Assembly (NCBI RefSeq): GCF_900113015.1
Contig: NZ_FONV01000006.1
Location: forward strand, 186,001 to 250,000
Reading direction: 5' to 3'
DNA from: Actinoplanes philippinensis
GTDB taxonomy: Bacteria > Actinomycetota > Actinomycetes > Mycobacteriales > Micromonosporaceae
DNA length: 64,000 bases
A model generated the notes under the pieces. The model was not told where the DNA came from. It searched no databases and saw nothing but the letters and a program-made list of their open reading frames with translations. Shown one piece after another: positions 9,194 through 18,261 of this stretch. Positions within the stretch are counted from its first letter, which is position 1, and every line of letters starts with the position of its first letter. Made by a program: the position numbers and the translations under genes.

Positions 9194-9946
9194 TCAGCTG
9201 GGGACGGCGTTGAGCTTGATCCTGCCGTCCTGGCGGGTGCAGGTGCCCCAGCCGTTGGCGGTGCTGACCTTCACGTAGTAGGCCCGCTTGGGGTCGAGAC
9301 CGGTGAAGATCTTGGAGAACTTGGCGTTGGTCCAGCCGGTCTGGGTGGCGCTGACGGTGGTGATGACCTTCTTGTCGATGATCCGGACCAGCTGCAGGTT
9401 GAGGGTCACGCCGATGGTCGGGGCCTTGAGGTTGTCCTGGGTGGCGCCGCCGGTCGGGCCGCCGAGGTAGCCCTTCCACTGCGGCGAGGACATCTCGAAG
9501 GTGGCCCGGGTCCGGTCGGCGGCCCGGTAGGCGCGGGCCTTGGTGACGATGGTCGGCGCCAGCGTCTTCTCGGTGACCGTCACCGACGCGCCCTGGCCGA
9601 GGCTGTCCTCGGCGCGGACCGTGATCCGGTAGGTGGCGCACTTGTCGGCGGTGGCCACGGTCAGCTTGTACCGGCCGTTGACCTGGGCCTGCGTCGCCGG
9701 CACCAGGTAGTTGGTGATCGTGCTGCCGTCGGTGACCTTGACCCGGTACCGGGTGGCGTGGGTGGCCGGTTTCCAGTAGACGTCGGTCTGTGACGCGTTG
9801 ACGGTGGAACGGATCTGCTGCACACCCATCGGCGTGCTGGGCACCTCGGCGACGCTGACGGGCGCCGCCGAGGCCGCCTGCGGCACGGCGAGAAGACCGC
9901 CGGCGACGGCGAGGCCCAGCATTGCGGTGTGACGCCAAAACTTCAT
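9194..9946 (-). CDS. Secreted FN3-like protein
   Basis: 250 residues with a clear Sec signal peptide (Ala-Ala-Ser-Ala-Ala end near residue 28). The mature part shows fibronectin type III character: TDVYWKPATHATRYRVKV near residues 53-70, YKLTVATADKCATYRITV near 93-110, and a second unit ending YYVKVSTANGWG. Two Cys (CATY and GTCT) may pair outside the cell. The gene converges with the propeller gene, 4 bases away. Enzymatic role not seen; probably a surface or matrix-binding protein like its neighbours. Confidence 0.7.
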   Translation of the reverse strand: MKFWRHTAMLGLAVAGGLLAVPQAASAAPVSVAEVPSTPMGVQQIRSTVNASQTDVYWKPATHATRYRVKVTDGSTITNYLVPATQAQVNGRYKLTVATADKCATYRITVRAEDSLGQGASVTVTEKTLAPTIVTKARAYRAADRTRATFEMSSPQWKGYLGGPTGGATQDNLKAPTIGVTLNLQLVRIIDKKVITTVSATQTGWTNAKFSKIFTGLDPKRAYYVKVSTANGWGTCTRQDGRIKLNAVPS

Positions 9947-10035
9947 GATCGAAAACCCCGTTTGCTTGGTGCGTGGTGACTCGTCAAATCTGACGGCCGA
10001 AGCTCAAGTCCTGATCAAGCGGCGTTCTTGTTACG

Positions 10036-12309
10036 TCATGGCTTCACCGCCCGGGCCGCCGCGACCGCGCCGAGGTCACCGTTCGGCTGGTAGGCGACGA
10101 CGTGGTACGCCGCCCCGGCCACCGTGGCCGGGTCGGTCCAGCCCTGGGTCCGCACACCGGCCACCAGGCCGATGCGGTCCACCAGGTGCACGTCGCCCCT
10201 GGCGGTGTCGTCGACCGAGACGTACACCTTGGCGTAGGCCGCCCCGGGCGGCGCGACACCGGTGTACGCGCTGGTGATCCAGAGGCCGGCGGTCTCCACC
10301 GAGCCGATGTTCGCGGTGGTCGTCCGGGTGATCCGGACCTTGCGGCTGTCGTAGAACTCGATGCCGGTCCGGGCCCGCTGCCCCCGCCCGGCCGAGGCCT
10401 GGTAGGACGCGACCGCCGTGTAGTCGCGGCCCGCGACGACCGGGACCAGCCGGCCGGCGGCGGCGACGGTCCCGTCGGCAGTGGCGGTCAGGGACAGCGT
10501 CTCGCCCTGCCGGCCGACGGTCACGGCGGTGACCGGCGTGTACGACCCGAGGTCGCCGGCGGGCAGCAGGTTGCCGGGGATCGCGCCGCCGGTGCGCAGG
10601 TCGACGATCATCCGGCCGTCACGGAACACCCGGTAACCGGCGATCGGCAGGCCGCCCTGCGGTTCGCTCTCCGCCCAGGTGAGGGTGCCGGCGGTCAGGA
10701 CCGGGTCGCCGGGCGCGGACGCGACCGAGGCGCCGCGGACGGCGTGGCCGATCACGCCGGTGACGGTGTTCACCGATCCGTTCGCGCTGCTCAGCACGGT
10801 GCCGCGGACCGTGGTCGGCGCGTTGCGGCCACCCAGCTGGACCCCGAACCAGGTCGTCGGGCGGCGGTGCTTGTCGTCGACGCGGTCGGTGATCGTGTTG
10901 CCGTAGACCCGGTCGCCGGCGCCGATGCCGATCGCGATGCCGCTGGTGTCGAACGTTCCGGCGCCGGTGTTGTACTCGTACGCCCCACCGGCCCCCGCGT
11001 TCTCGACGAGGTTGCCGGTGACCGTGTCCGCCGACGTCTTCTGCCGGTCCGCCTGTCCGATGATCATCACACCGGACTGGGCCGGCCGCACGATCGTGTT
11101 GCCGTGCACCAGGTTGCCGCCGCCGGCACGCATCACGTGGTCCTGGCCGGTGTAGTCGCCGTAGCTGATGGTGACGCCCGCGTCGAACGAGTCGACGATC
11201 CGGTTGGCGGTGACCGTCGAGGCCCGCGGGTTGGTGATGTCCCGGTTGTTGCCGACGTGCTCGTAGCCGCTGTTGGACTGCAGCACGATGTGCGCGCCGT
11301 AGAGCAGGTTCGCGGTGATGGTGGCCTCCGGCACGCCCTCCAGATAGAAGGTGCCGTAGTCGGCGACGTCCCGGGCGTCCGCGACGGCCCGGTCGGTGAA
11401 GACGGTGTTGTTGCGGATCATCGGGCGCACCGCGTTGGTGAAGTCGATGCCGTTGCCGCGGATGGTCCGGTCGAACTGGTTGTACTCGACGACCACGTTC
11501 TCGTTGCGGCCACCGCCGATGTTGTCCTCGTCGCCGGACTCCGCACCACCCCAGTTGTCGAACCGGTTGTCGACGATGCGGACGTCCTTGGCGTCGTACA
11601 CCCAGATCTTGAAGTATTCGACGTTGGTGATCCGAACCTGCCGCACCGTCCAGCCGTCGCCGACCGCCACGCCCCCGCCCATGTTGGTGGTGGCGCCGCG
11701 CAGCCCGCGGAAGTCGCAGTCCTGACCGGGCCGGGCCGGCATCGTCGCCGGCGCCGGCGCGCCGGCCCCGGCCCGGCAGTCGCCGTTGACGGTGAGGTCG
11801 GCGACCAGCTGGGTGCTGCCCGGCGTCTTGACGTCGTTGTGCCGGATGATGCTGCTGTACTGCCAGTTCGCGGTGGTCGTGGGGTCCATCCGCAGCACGG
11901 TCGCGGTGATCCCGGCGCCGCGCAGGCTGACGTACGGCGGCAGCCGCAGACCCTTGCTGAGCAGCCACTCCCCGGCCGGCAGGAACACCGTCACCGGCAC
12001 CGGGCCGGACCGCACGACCCCGTCCGCGCTCAGGCCGGTACGCGCCCGGGCCACCTCGATCAGGTCGGTGAGCCGGGTGTGGTTGACCCGGCTGTCGGCG
12101 ACCGGGGCGGGCGCGGTGAGACAGTTCGGGTCGGCGGAGCACCCGGCCGCCGTCAGCGCGGCCGGGCTCACCGTCGAGGCCAGCGAGTAGGTCAGGGGAT
12201 AGCCGCCGGGAGGCGGGTCGTCACCCGAGATCGCCGGTGCGGCCAGCATCGGAACAGACAGCAGTGACAGCACCGGCACGGCCAAAACGGACATCCTGGA
12301 CAACACCAT
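10036..12309 (-). CDS. Secreted right-handed beta-helix protein with C-terminal binding domains
   Basis: 757 residues. The signal peptide is at residues 1-24 (hydrophobic, ending AAPA). From about 90 to 560 there are short repeated strands rich in Asn and Val (VRIVDNRFDN, VVEYNQFD, MIRNNTVF, VTGNLVEN), the pattern of pectate-lyase-like parallel beta-helix proteins (NosD/PbH1). The C-terminal region starts as an FN3 strand (GYRVFRDGRMI), is interrupted by a CBM4/9-like jelly-roll segment (GTVAAAGRLVPVVAGRDYTA, then a SVDD stretch), and resumes with an FN3-like end (YHVVAYQPNGD). It probably binds or cleaves an extracellular polysaccharide; the catalytic residues cannot be placed by eye. Confidence 0.8.
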   Translation of the reverse strand: MVLSRMSVLAVPVLSLLSVPMLAAPAISGDDPPPGGYPLTYSLASTVSPAALTAAGCSADPNCLTAPAPVADSRVNHTRLTDLIEVARARTGLSADGVVRSGPVPVTVFLPAGEWLLSKGLRLPPYVSLRGAGITATVLRMDPTTTANWQYSSIIRHNDVKTPGSTQLVADLTVNGDCRAGAGAPAPATMPARPGQDCDFRGLRGATTNMGGGVAVGDGWTVRQVRITNVEYFKIWVYDAKDVRIVDNRFDNWGGAESGDEDNIGGGRNENVVVEYNQFDRTIRGNGIDFTNAVRPMIRNNTVFTDRAVADARDVADYGTFYLEGVPEATITANLLYGAHIVLQSNSGYEHVGNNRDITNPRASTVTANRIVDSFDAGVTISYGDYTGQDHVMRAGGGNLVHGNTIVRPAQSGVMIIGQADRQKTSADTVTGNLVENAGAGGAYEYNTGAGTFDTSGIAIGIGAGDRVYGNTITDRVDDKHRRPTTWFGVQLGGRNAPTTVRGTVLSSANGSVNTVTGVIGHAVRGASVASAPGDPVLTAGTLTWAESEPQGGLPIAGYRVFRDGRMIVDLRTGGAIPGNLLPAGDLGSYTPVTAVTVGRQGETLSLTATADGTVAAAGRLVPVVAGRDYTAVASYQASAGRGQRARTGIEFYDSRKVRITRTTTANIGSVETAGLWITSAYTGVAPPGAAYAKVYVSVDDTARGDVHLVDRIGLVAGVRTQGWTDPATVAGAAYHVVAYQPNGDLGAVAAARAVKP

Positions 12310-12598
12310 GGCCGTACAGTCGGCAGCCGACCTCCAGATCTGCTCAAACTCGACGCAAATTCCGGTCAGGTCCCGTAGGGCCGTTCGCCGTGGTCCGGAC
12401 CGCCGGGTGCTGGCGACCTTGCCCGTGCCGCTGATAACGTCGATGGCGGCGTGGCCCACGCCCAACCTCCTCGACCGTCCCCGACGCGCGGTCTCCTACG
12501 GAGGCAAAGGGATTCTGATCTCGGGTCGTCGTCGCTGTTCGCTGGTTCCGGACGTCTTGATCGCGCGGGGGTCGACGCACGGGACAGCGGAGGGTCCG

Positions 12599-13600
12599 AT
12601 GACAGCAAACCGGAGTTTCAAGCGCCGGGTGCGCGCCCGCGCCGCCAAGACCGGCGAGTCCTACACCGCTGCGCTGCGGCACCTCCGCACGGCTCCGCGA
12701 GGAGAATCGATGCCGGAGAACACCACCATGCGACTGTCGGCCGCCCAGCTCACCGTCCAGCCGGATCCCGGCGACACCGCGGCGCTGCACGACAGCGGCC
12801 GCCGCATCCGCGCCCTCATGCGTCAGGCCCACCAGGCCGGGGCACGGCTGCTGCACCTGCCCGAGGGGGCACTGGCCTGCCCCGACAAGCGGATCATGTC
12901 GGCCACCGGGCCGGACCACATCGGCCCGGCCGACTGGGACCGCGCCGACTGGCCGACGCTCACCGAGGAGTTGCGGGCGATCAGCGGTCTCGCCGCCGAA
13001 CTCCGGCTGTGGACCGTCCTGGGCTCGCTGCACCCGCTGACGCCACCGCACCGCCCGCACCTGAGCCTCTACGTCATCCGGGATGACGGCGCCGTGGTCA
13101 CCCGCTACGACGAGCGGATGCTGTCGAACACCAAGGTCAGCCACCTGTACACGCCGGGGTCGGCGCCGGTGGTGTTCACCGTCGACGGCGTCCGGTTCGG
13201 CTGCGCGATGGGCATGGAGGCGATGTTCCCAGAGATCTTCCTGGAGTACGAACGCCTCGACGTCGACTGCGTGCTGTTCTCCACCCACGGCCCGGGAACC
13301 CCGGTCAACAACGGCCCGTTCGCACTGCAGGCACAGGCGCTGGCCGCCGCCAACAGCTACCCGGTCAGCTATGCCGGCACCGCCCAGGACGCCCCGAACG
13401 CGCCGTCCGGCATCATCAGCCCGTACGGCGACTGGCTGACCCGCTGCCCACCCGAGCCGGCGTCGGCGATCGCCACCGCCGACCTGGACCTGGTCACCGA
13501 CAACCCGGCCCGCCCGTGGCGCCGGGTGGCCCGCAGCGGCCTGTACGCCCGTTACCAGGCCCCCGACGACCCGCGAAGCCTCGACCGGGCCCACCTCTGA
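12599..13600 (+). CDS. Nitrilase-fold (carbon-nitrogen hydrolase) protein with altered active site
   Basis: 333 residues; ATG 12599 follows GGAGG. The fold markers are clear: LLHLPEG carries the expected catalytic Glu (E89), then YDERMLSNTK, then FGCAMGMEAMFPE. In ordinary family members the nucleophile Cys lies seven residues before the last Glu of FPE and the Lys lies in YRK. Here those sites are Gly205 and Glu172, and the nearest Cys is C202. The protein may therefore be a non-hydrolytic member or use a shifted Cys. An in-frame second start at 12710 has its own AGGAG; the extra first 37 residues are Arg-rich (RRVRARAAKTGESYTAALR), a motif I have seen at the start of other actinobacterial proteins. 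Substrate unknown. Confidence 0.8.
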   Translation: MTANRSFKRRVRARAAKTGESYTAALRHLRTAPRGESMPENTTMRLSAAQLTVQPDPGDTAALHDSGRRIRALMRQAHQAGARLLHLPEGALACPDKRIMSATGPDHIGPADWDRADWPTLTEELRAISGLAAELRLWTVLGSLHPLTPPHRPHLSLYVIRDDGAVVTRYDERMLSNTKVSHLYTPGSAPVVFTVDGVRFGCAMGMEAMFPEIFLEYERLDVDCVLFSTHGPGTPVNNGPFALQAQALAAANSYPVSYAGTAQDAPNAPSGIISPYGDWLTRCPPEPASAIATADLDLVTDNPARPWRRVARSGLYARYQAPDDPRSLDRAHL

Positions 13601-13651
13601 CACACCGACGGCCGGCCGGCGCACGCCGGCCGGCCCGCACGGCACCCTGTC

Positions 13652-13657
13652 TATGCT
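13652..13657 (+). promoter_or_regulatory. -10 hexamer TATGCT of a leaderless transcript
   Basis: TATGCT ends six bases before the GTG at 13664, the spacing of leaderless actinobacterial genes. It supports that GTG as the start. No convincing -35 is seen. Confidence 0.5.
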
Positions 13658-13663
13658 TCCGGC

Positions 13664-14686
13664 GTGCTCTCCACGATTCCCGGCCCGCAGCGGCTCGACC
13701 GTGTCCGTGACCTGCTGGAAACCGGTGCCGACGACGTCCTGGCGACGGAGCTGATCGCGCTCGGCGCGGCGAACGAGGACTCGTGGCGGTACGACGACGC
13801 CATGGTGCTGCGCCATCTGGAAGCCCTCCCGGCCCGCCGCCGGCACACCCTGATCCTCGCCATCGGCGACCGCGCGACCGCACCGGCGGCGGTGTGCGAA
13901 CTGCAGCGGGTGATCGCCCGCAACCTCACCCCGGACGAGATGCCCTGGCCGGTCGCCCGGCACCTGATCGACGCGGCGTGCGCCCAGATCACCGGCCTCG
14001 GCCCCGACCTGGACGTGCTGGCGGCCGTCGCCGAGCGGGAGACCGGCACGGTGCCGCCCGGATTGATCGCTGTCATGCGGCGTACGGCGCACTACGGCCA
14101 TCCGCCGGCACTGCTGCGGCCGTGGATAGCGAAGGCCGACGGCCTGCTCAACGCCGGTGAGCCGTGGGCGGAGGCCGCCGACGCCGACCCGGGGGCGCGT
14201 CCGATGCTCGTGCACGCGCTGCGCGTGACCGGCTCACGTCCGCTGGTGCGGTGGAGCCGCGAGGCTCGCGCCCTCGACCTGCCCGCCGGATGGCGTCAGC
14301 GGGTCCACGACTGGTTCGCGCTGGTTCCCCTGCCCCGAACGATCGGTCTCTGCCGATTCGACTACTTCGACGCCGACGAGCTGATCGACTCCTACAACGC
14401 GTCGGCGCTGCGCGGGCTGCTGTTCCTGCTCGCCGTCACCGACCCCGTGCCGGCAGACGCGGCGGCGGTCGGCGCCCTCGCCGAGTACGCGGCCGTGAAG
14501 GTACGCGGCCAGGGCTCCCGTGACACCGTCGTGGCGAACGCCGCGATCCTCACCCTGGAACTGCTCGGCACGCAGCAGTCGCTCGACGAGCTGGAGCGGC
14601 TCCGGGCGGCACGCCTGCCGGCGGGGATGATCGCCCGGGTGATCAAGGCCGCGGCCCGCTGCCGGGCGGTCCTGAGTCACGTCTGA
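13664..14686 (+). CDS. Uncharacterised cytosolic protein
   Basis: 340 residues, GTG start, probably leaderless. I do not recognise the family. The sequence is Ala/Leu-rich and helical throughout, with no signal peptide or membrane helix. Its repeated helical pairs (VLRHLEALPARRRHTL, LELLGTQQSLDELERLR) suggest a HEAT/ARM-like or alpha-solenoid protein. It is followed by a strong hairpin terminator, so it is a single-gene unit. No nucleotide-binding or catalytic motif seen. Confidence 0.75.
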   Translation: MLSTIPGPQRLDRVRDLLETGADDVLATELIALGAANEDSWRYDDAMVLRHLEALPARRRHTLILAIGDRATAPAAVCELQRVIARNLTPDEMPWPVARHLIDAACAQITGLGPDLDVLAAVAERETGTVPPGLIAVMRRTAHYGHPPALLRPWIAKADGLLNAGEPWAEAADADPGARPMLVHALRVTGSRPLVRWSREARALDLPAGWRQRVHDWFALVPLPRTIGLCRFDYFDADELIDSYNASALRGLLFLLAVTDPVPADAAAVGALAEYAAVKVRGQGSRDTVVANAAILTLELLGTQQSLDELERLRAARLPAGMIARVIKAAARCRAVLSHV

Positions 14687-14703
14687 CGGTCCGCGACCAC
14701 GCG

Positions 14704-14737
14704 AAAGGGCGCCCACCCGATGGTGGGGCGCCCTTTT
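14704..14737. terminator. Bidirectional hairpin terminator
   Basis: The arms AAAGGGCGCCCACC and GGTGGGGCGCCCTTT pair almost perfectly (one bulged base, 4-base loop) and are followed by T residues. It lies between two convergent genes and can serve both. Confidence 0.8.
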
Positions 14738-14759
14738 CAGCGTCGTTCGTCAGCCGAGG

Positions 14760-14915
14760 CTAGAACCAGACTTTTCGACCACCGACCGGCCGGCCGACGG
14801 CTCCGAGGATCCACAGCACGGCACCGATGATCAGGAGAATGATGCCGATCGTGTACAGGATGGACACCTTCAGGAGGATGCCCAGCAGCAAGAGGATGAG
14901 TCCAAAAACCAGCAT
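14760..14915 (-). CDS. Small two-helix membrane protein (DUF6131-like)
   Basis: 51 residues, almost wholly hydrophobic: helices at about 2-17 and 20-38, then a basic tail (GRPVGGRKVWF). The ATG at 14915 has CGGAG 9 bases upstream. Small proteins of this type (I believe DUF6131) are common in Micromonosporaceae and Mycobacterium and resemble stress-induced membrane peptides. A longer in-frame start at 15002 would add a polar, unlikely N-terminus. Confidence 0.7.
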   Translation of the reverse strand: MLVFGLILLLLGILLKVSILYTIGIILLIIGAVLWILGAVGRPVGGRKVWF

Positions 14916-15019
14916 GACCTGCTCCGTTTCACCGGCGGGCGTCTCCCGCCGACCGCCTTGTACCCGACTCGTCAGAAAACTAATCCGGTCGCCGGGCCAC
15001 ACGGGCGGGAGGAGAACGG

Positions 15020-16309
15020 GTGACCATTGCTGACCGGGGCACTGTGGACTACGAACTCGAGATGTGGGCTCGCACGGTTCTGATCGGATCGTCCGAGCCG
15101 CGGCCCTACGACAAGGTCAGGGCGTATCGGATTCTGGCTCGGGTCAACCCGCACGCCTACCAGGCTCACCTGGTGAAGGCGCTGCTTGAACTCAGCTACC
15201 GGGATGGCCGGCGCTCCTCGGCCCCGGGCCGGCTGACGTTGCTGGAGGAGACGGCGACCGCCGTCCGTGCCGTGCCGGCCGGCGAGCAGCGGCGCGGTGA
15301 GCTGGTCGTCCATGCCCTCGGCGCCTACCAGCGTGACCTGTACGCGTTGGGCCGGCGCGCCGAGGGACTCGCCGTTCGTGCGGAGATGGCCACGGCGAGC
15401 CGTCTCGCGCTCGCCGCCGGCGAACGCGGCTGGGTCGAATGGGGATTACGGGCCTGGGCGCACGGCCTGGCCGAGGAGGGCCGGCACGACGAAGCGGCGG
15501 CCGTCCTCACCGAACTCCTCGACATCACCTTGCCGGAGGACAGCTGGGGCACGACCGTCTGGGACCGGCTGGCCCTGATCGCCGCACTCGAGGCGGCCGG
15601 CCGGACCGGCGAAGCGATCACCGGGCTGAGCACACTCCTCGACGAGGACCGCGTCAAGATGGCCACCGATCGGACGTCGCTGAGCGGTGTCTTCCACACG
15701 CTGATCTGGCATGCTCGACTTCTCGACCGGGCGGGCCGCCGCGACGACGCCGTCGCTGCCCGCCATGAGGCGCTCGGCCTGCTCCGGCGGCTGGCCACCA
15801 CCGGCGAGCCCAAGAACTGGAGCGGAGGCCAGTACTCCTCCGCCGGCGTGCTCCTGGCCGTTCAGGCCCGTGACGCCGAGCCGCACACCGCCGGCCGGCC
15901 GCGTCCCGCCCTCGGTTTGGACCCCACCGACTGGTCGCCCGATCTGCGGGAGCGCTACTTCGACGAGTCCGGGCTCACCCGGTGCGGCGCACCCGCCGTC
16001 GACCGTCCCGGCACGCTGCTCGATCGTGCCCGCCGGGCGCCGGACCTGGCTGAGCGGGCCGCGCTGCGCCGCCGCGTGGCGATCCGCACCGGGGTGTACG
16101 GGCTGTGGCACCACGGCCACCGATTCCTCGAACCGGCCCTGCCCGCCTTCCACGACAGCGTCGACGCGGCCCGGCAACTGCACACCCACGCTCCCGGCGG
16201 CCGGCCGGCGCTGGTGCACGCGCTGACCGACCGCACCATGATCCTCACCGCGGGCCGCCGCCACACCGAAGCCCTCGACGACTACCAGGAGGCCCTGTCC
16301 CTCGCCTGA
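15020..16309 (+). CDS. TPR-like repeat protein
   Basis: 429 residues from a GTG preceded by GGGAGGAG. It is made of helical pairs in the TPR style: AYRILARVNPHAYQAHLVKALLE, AAAVLTELLDI and HTEALDDYQEALSLA at the very end. No signal peptide or enzymatic domain. Proteins of this sort act as scaffolds or regulators; the partner is unknown. The last TPR is cut close to its end, as if the protein had lost further repeats. Confidence 0.75.
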   Translation: MTIADRGTVDYELEMWARTVLIGSSEPRPYDKVRAYRILARVNPHAYQAHLVKALLELSYRDGRRSSAPGRLTLLEETATAVRAVPAGEQRRGELVVHALGAYQRDLYALGRRAEGLAVRAEMATASRLALAAGERGWVEWGLRAWAHGLAEEGRHDEAAAVLTELLDITLPEDSWGTTVWDRLALIAALEAAGRTGEAITGLSTLLDEDRVKMATDRTSLSGVFHTLIWHARLLDRAGRRDDAVAARHEALGLLRRLATTGEPKNWSGGQYSSAGVLLAVQARDAEPHTAGRPRPALGLDPTDWSPDLRERYFDESGLTRCGAPAVDRPGTLLDRARRAPDLAERAALRRRVAIRTGVYGLWHHGHRFLEPALPAFHDSVDAARQLHTHAPGGRPALVHALTDRTMILTAGRRHTEALDDYQEALSLA

Positions 16310-16342
16310 CCGGCGTGGCGGCACGACGTCCGACAGGGCCCC

Positions 16343-16348
16343 TATGAT
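16343..16348 (+). promoter_or_regulatory. -10 hexamer TATGAT of a leaderless operon
   Basis: TATGAT ends six bases before the GTG at 16355, giving a leaderless start for the three- or four-gene operon. Confidence 0.55.
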
Positions 16349-16354
16349 CCGTGG

Positions 16355-17452
16355 GTGTCCGATCTTGACGTACGGTTCGCCCGGCTCGCCGACGAGCGGG
16401 ACTCCCGCCGGTCCTCGGCGCGCGCGCTCGTCGGACGATGGGACTGGTACACGTGGCCGGGCCTTGATCCTCGCCCGCTGCATTTCGAGCGTGACCTGCT
16501 CGCGCCCGGCCGCCGACTGGATACCCGGCCGCCGGCGGATCAGGGTGTGCTGCGCATCGGGTTCGACGCCGACGGCCGGCCGGTGGTGATCGAGGAGTAC
16601 AGCGGGTTCCTGCACGGCCGCCTCCACTACGAGACCTTCCTGCGGTACGACGGCGACCTGGCCGAGGCCGCGCACTACGACCCCGACCGGCCGATCTACC
16701 TGCACGAGTACCACTTCGAGGGCGGGCTGATGCGGTCGGCCGAGATGGTGGCGCGCGGCGGGTCCGGACGGGAGACCTACACGTACGCCGACGGGCGGAT
16801 CAGCCGCGTCGCGATCGAGGACGACAGGCGCTCACGGTCGGTGCTGACGGCCGAGCACGACGACGCGGGGCTGTTCCGGCTCGTCGAGACCGCGGGCGGC
16901 CGGTCCGAGGTGCGCTACGAGCGGCCGCCGACCGGATTCGACCTCGGCGCGGCCTGCCGGGACATCGAGGACACGCTGGTACGGCTGATCCCGGCCGCGG
17001 CGGCGGGGCTGGCGGCCGACGGGCCCGTCGACTGTATCGCCCTGTCCTACCATCTGCCGGCCGAGCTGTCCGTCGAGATCTGCGCGGCCACCGCGGAGGA
17101 ACGTGCCGCGTTGCGTTCGATCGACGCGCCGGCCGCGTGGGCGCCGGCGGACTTCACGGCCGTCGCCGAGGTGGCCGCCGACGACACGGCGGCGCTGCGG
17201 CTGGTGCGGCAGGAACTCACGCTGCTCGACACGCGTGACCATGACGTGGCGGCCGGGTCCGAGGCCGGCCGGCGGCTGCTGTGCGCGGTGGCGGCCCGCC
17301 TCAACGATCACGATTGGCCCGGCACGCTGCCGGTCACCGACGACTTCCTGGTGTACGCCGTGGACCTCGAACTGGCGGACCTGCACCGGAACCTGACCGA
17401 CTGCCTCACGCCGGATCAACTGGCCCGGGCACGTGAGCGGGGTCTGCTGTGA
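16355..17452 (+). CDS. Uncharacterised protein, first gene of coupled operon
   Basis: 365 residues, GTG start fixed by the TATGAT hexamer. Family not recognised. The middle part is rich in alternating aromatic/acidic strands (HYETFLRYDGDL, HEYHFEGGLMRSAEM, RETYTYADGRISRV), resembling a beta-rich repeat such as those in YD/Rhs-like proteins. The C-terminal third is helical. Its stop overlaps the next start by four bases (GTGA), so it is translated together with the next two genes. Confidence 0.75.
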   Translation: MSDLDVRFARLADERDSRRSSARALVGRWDWYTWPGLDPRPLHFERDLLAPGRRLDTRPPADQGVLRIGFDADGRPVVIEEYSGFLHGRLHYETFLRYDGDLAEAAHYDPDRPIYLHEYHFEGGLMRSAEMVARGGSGRETYTYADGRISRVAIEDDRRSRSVLTAEHDDAGLFRLVETAGGRSEVRYERPPTGFDLGAACRDIEDTLVRLIPAAAAGLAADGPVDCIALSYHLPAELSVEICAATAEERAALRSIDAPAAWAPADFTAVAEVAADDTAALRLVRQELTLLDTRDHDVAAGSEAGRRLLCAVAARLNDHDWPGTLPVTDDFLVYAVDLELADLHRNLTDCLTPDQLARARERGLL

Positions 17453-18261
17453 GCGGGTCGGGGCTCACCGAGGCCCGGATCCGCCGGGAACTCGACGACG
17501 CCTGGTCGCGGACGGTGCTGGTGCAGGTCGTCGCGGGCGGTGAGAACGGTGGCCCGATCGACGATCGTGAGCTGCTGGCCGAGATCGACGAGCCCGGCGC
17601 CGTCGGCGAGGTACGGGCGCTGACGACGACGGGACGGTTCAGCGGGGACATCTGCCGCTGCCACGGCGGCCCGACCATCGTGCTGCGCGACGGCGAGGGG
17701 GAGGTGGTTCTCCACGCGGGCATTCACGGTTTCGGGTCGATCAGCTGGGATCGGTCCCGGTTCCGCAACGACCTCGACGTGAGCGATCCGACGGCTCTGC
17801 ATCTGTTGCTGGCGCGGCACGGCGTACCCCATCAACTGGCTCTGTTCTGGGCCCCGCTCACCGCTCACCTGAAGTCGCGTAGGGCGGGCAAGGCCGACCC
17901 TGCCGCGCAGCCCGTGCTGGCGGAGTTCAGCGGGCGGCGGGCCGGGGACGTCCCGGCCGACCGGATCGAGGATGCCCGGCAGCGGCTGGCGGCGGCGATC
18001 CCGGCACCCGCCGATCGGGCGGCGGCGCTGCTGTCGTGGCTGGGCGGGCTGCCGGCGCCCGGGGAGGCGCTACTGGGCGGTGGGGCGGTGGCGCGCGCCC
18101 TGCTGGCCGACTTCTCCCCCGCCGACCTCGTCGCTGCCGTCACCGGCGCAGACTCGGCGCACGCCGTGATGGGCGTGATCAACCTGGCCATGCACGGCGA
18201 CGACGACCCGGCCCTCGCCGCAGCGGTGGCCCCGATCCTTCGCCGTCTGCTGCGCCGATGA
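17449..18261 (+). CDS. Uncharacterised protein, second gene of coupled operon
   Basis: 270 residues, GTG start overlapping the previous stop. The N-terminal half is beta-rich and has a Cys pair (DICRCHGG near residue 66) followed by VLRDGEGEVVLHAGIHGFGS. The C-terminal half is helical. No known family recognised. The GRFSGDICRCHGG segment could bind a metal. It forms one translational unit with its neighbours (GTGA upstream, ATGA downstream). Confidence 0.75.
   Translation: MSGSGLTEARIRRELDDAWSRTVLVQVVAGGENGGPIDDRELLAEIDEPGAVGEVRALTTTGRFSGDICRCHGGPTIVLRDGEGEVVLHAGIHGFGSISWDRSRFRNDLDVSDPTALHLLLARHGVPHQLALFWAPLTAHLKSRRAGKADPAAQPVLAEFSGRRAGDVPADRIEDARQRLAAAIPAPADRAAALLSWLGGLPAPGEALLGGGAVARALLADFSPADLVAAVTGADSAHAVMGVINLAMHGDDDPALAAAVAPILRRLLRR

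Noticed and set aside
12310..12598. Riboswitch-like sequence before the nitrilase gene
   Set aside because: Compared by eye with ydaO-type and other common actinobacterial riboswitches; no conserved core could be aligned.
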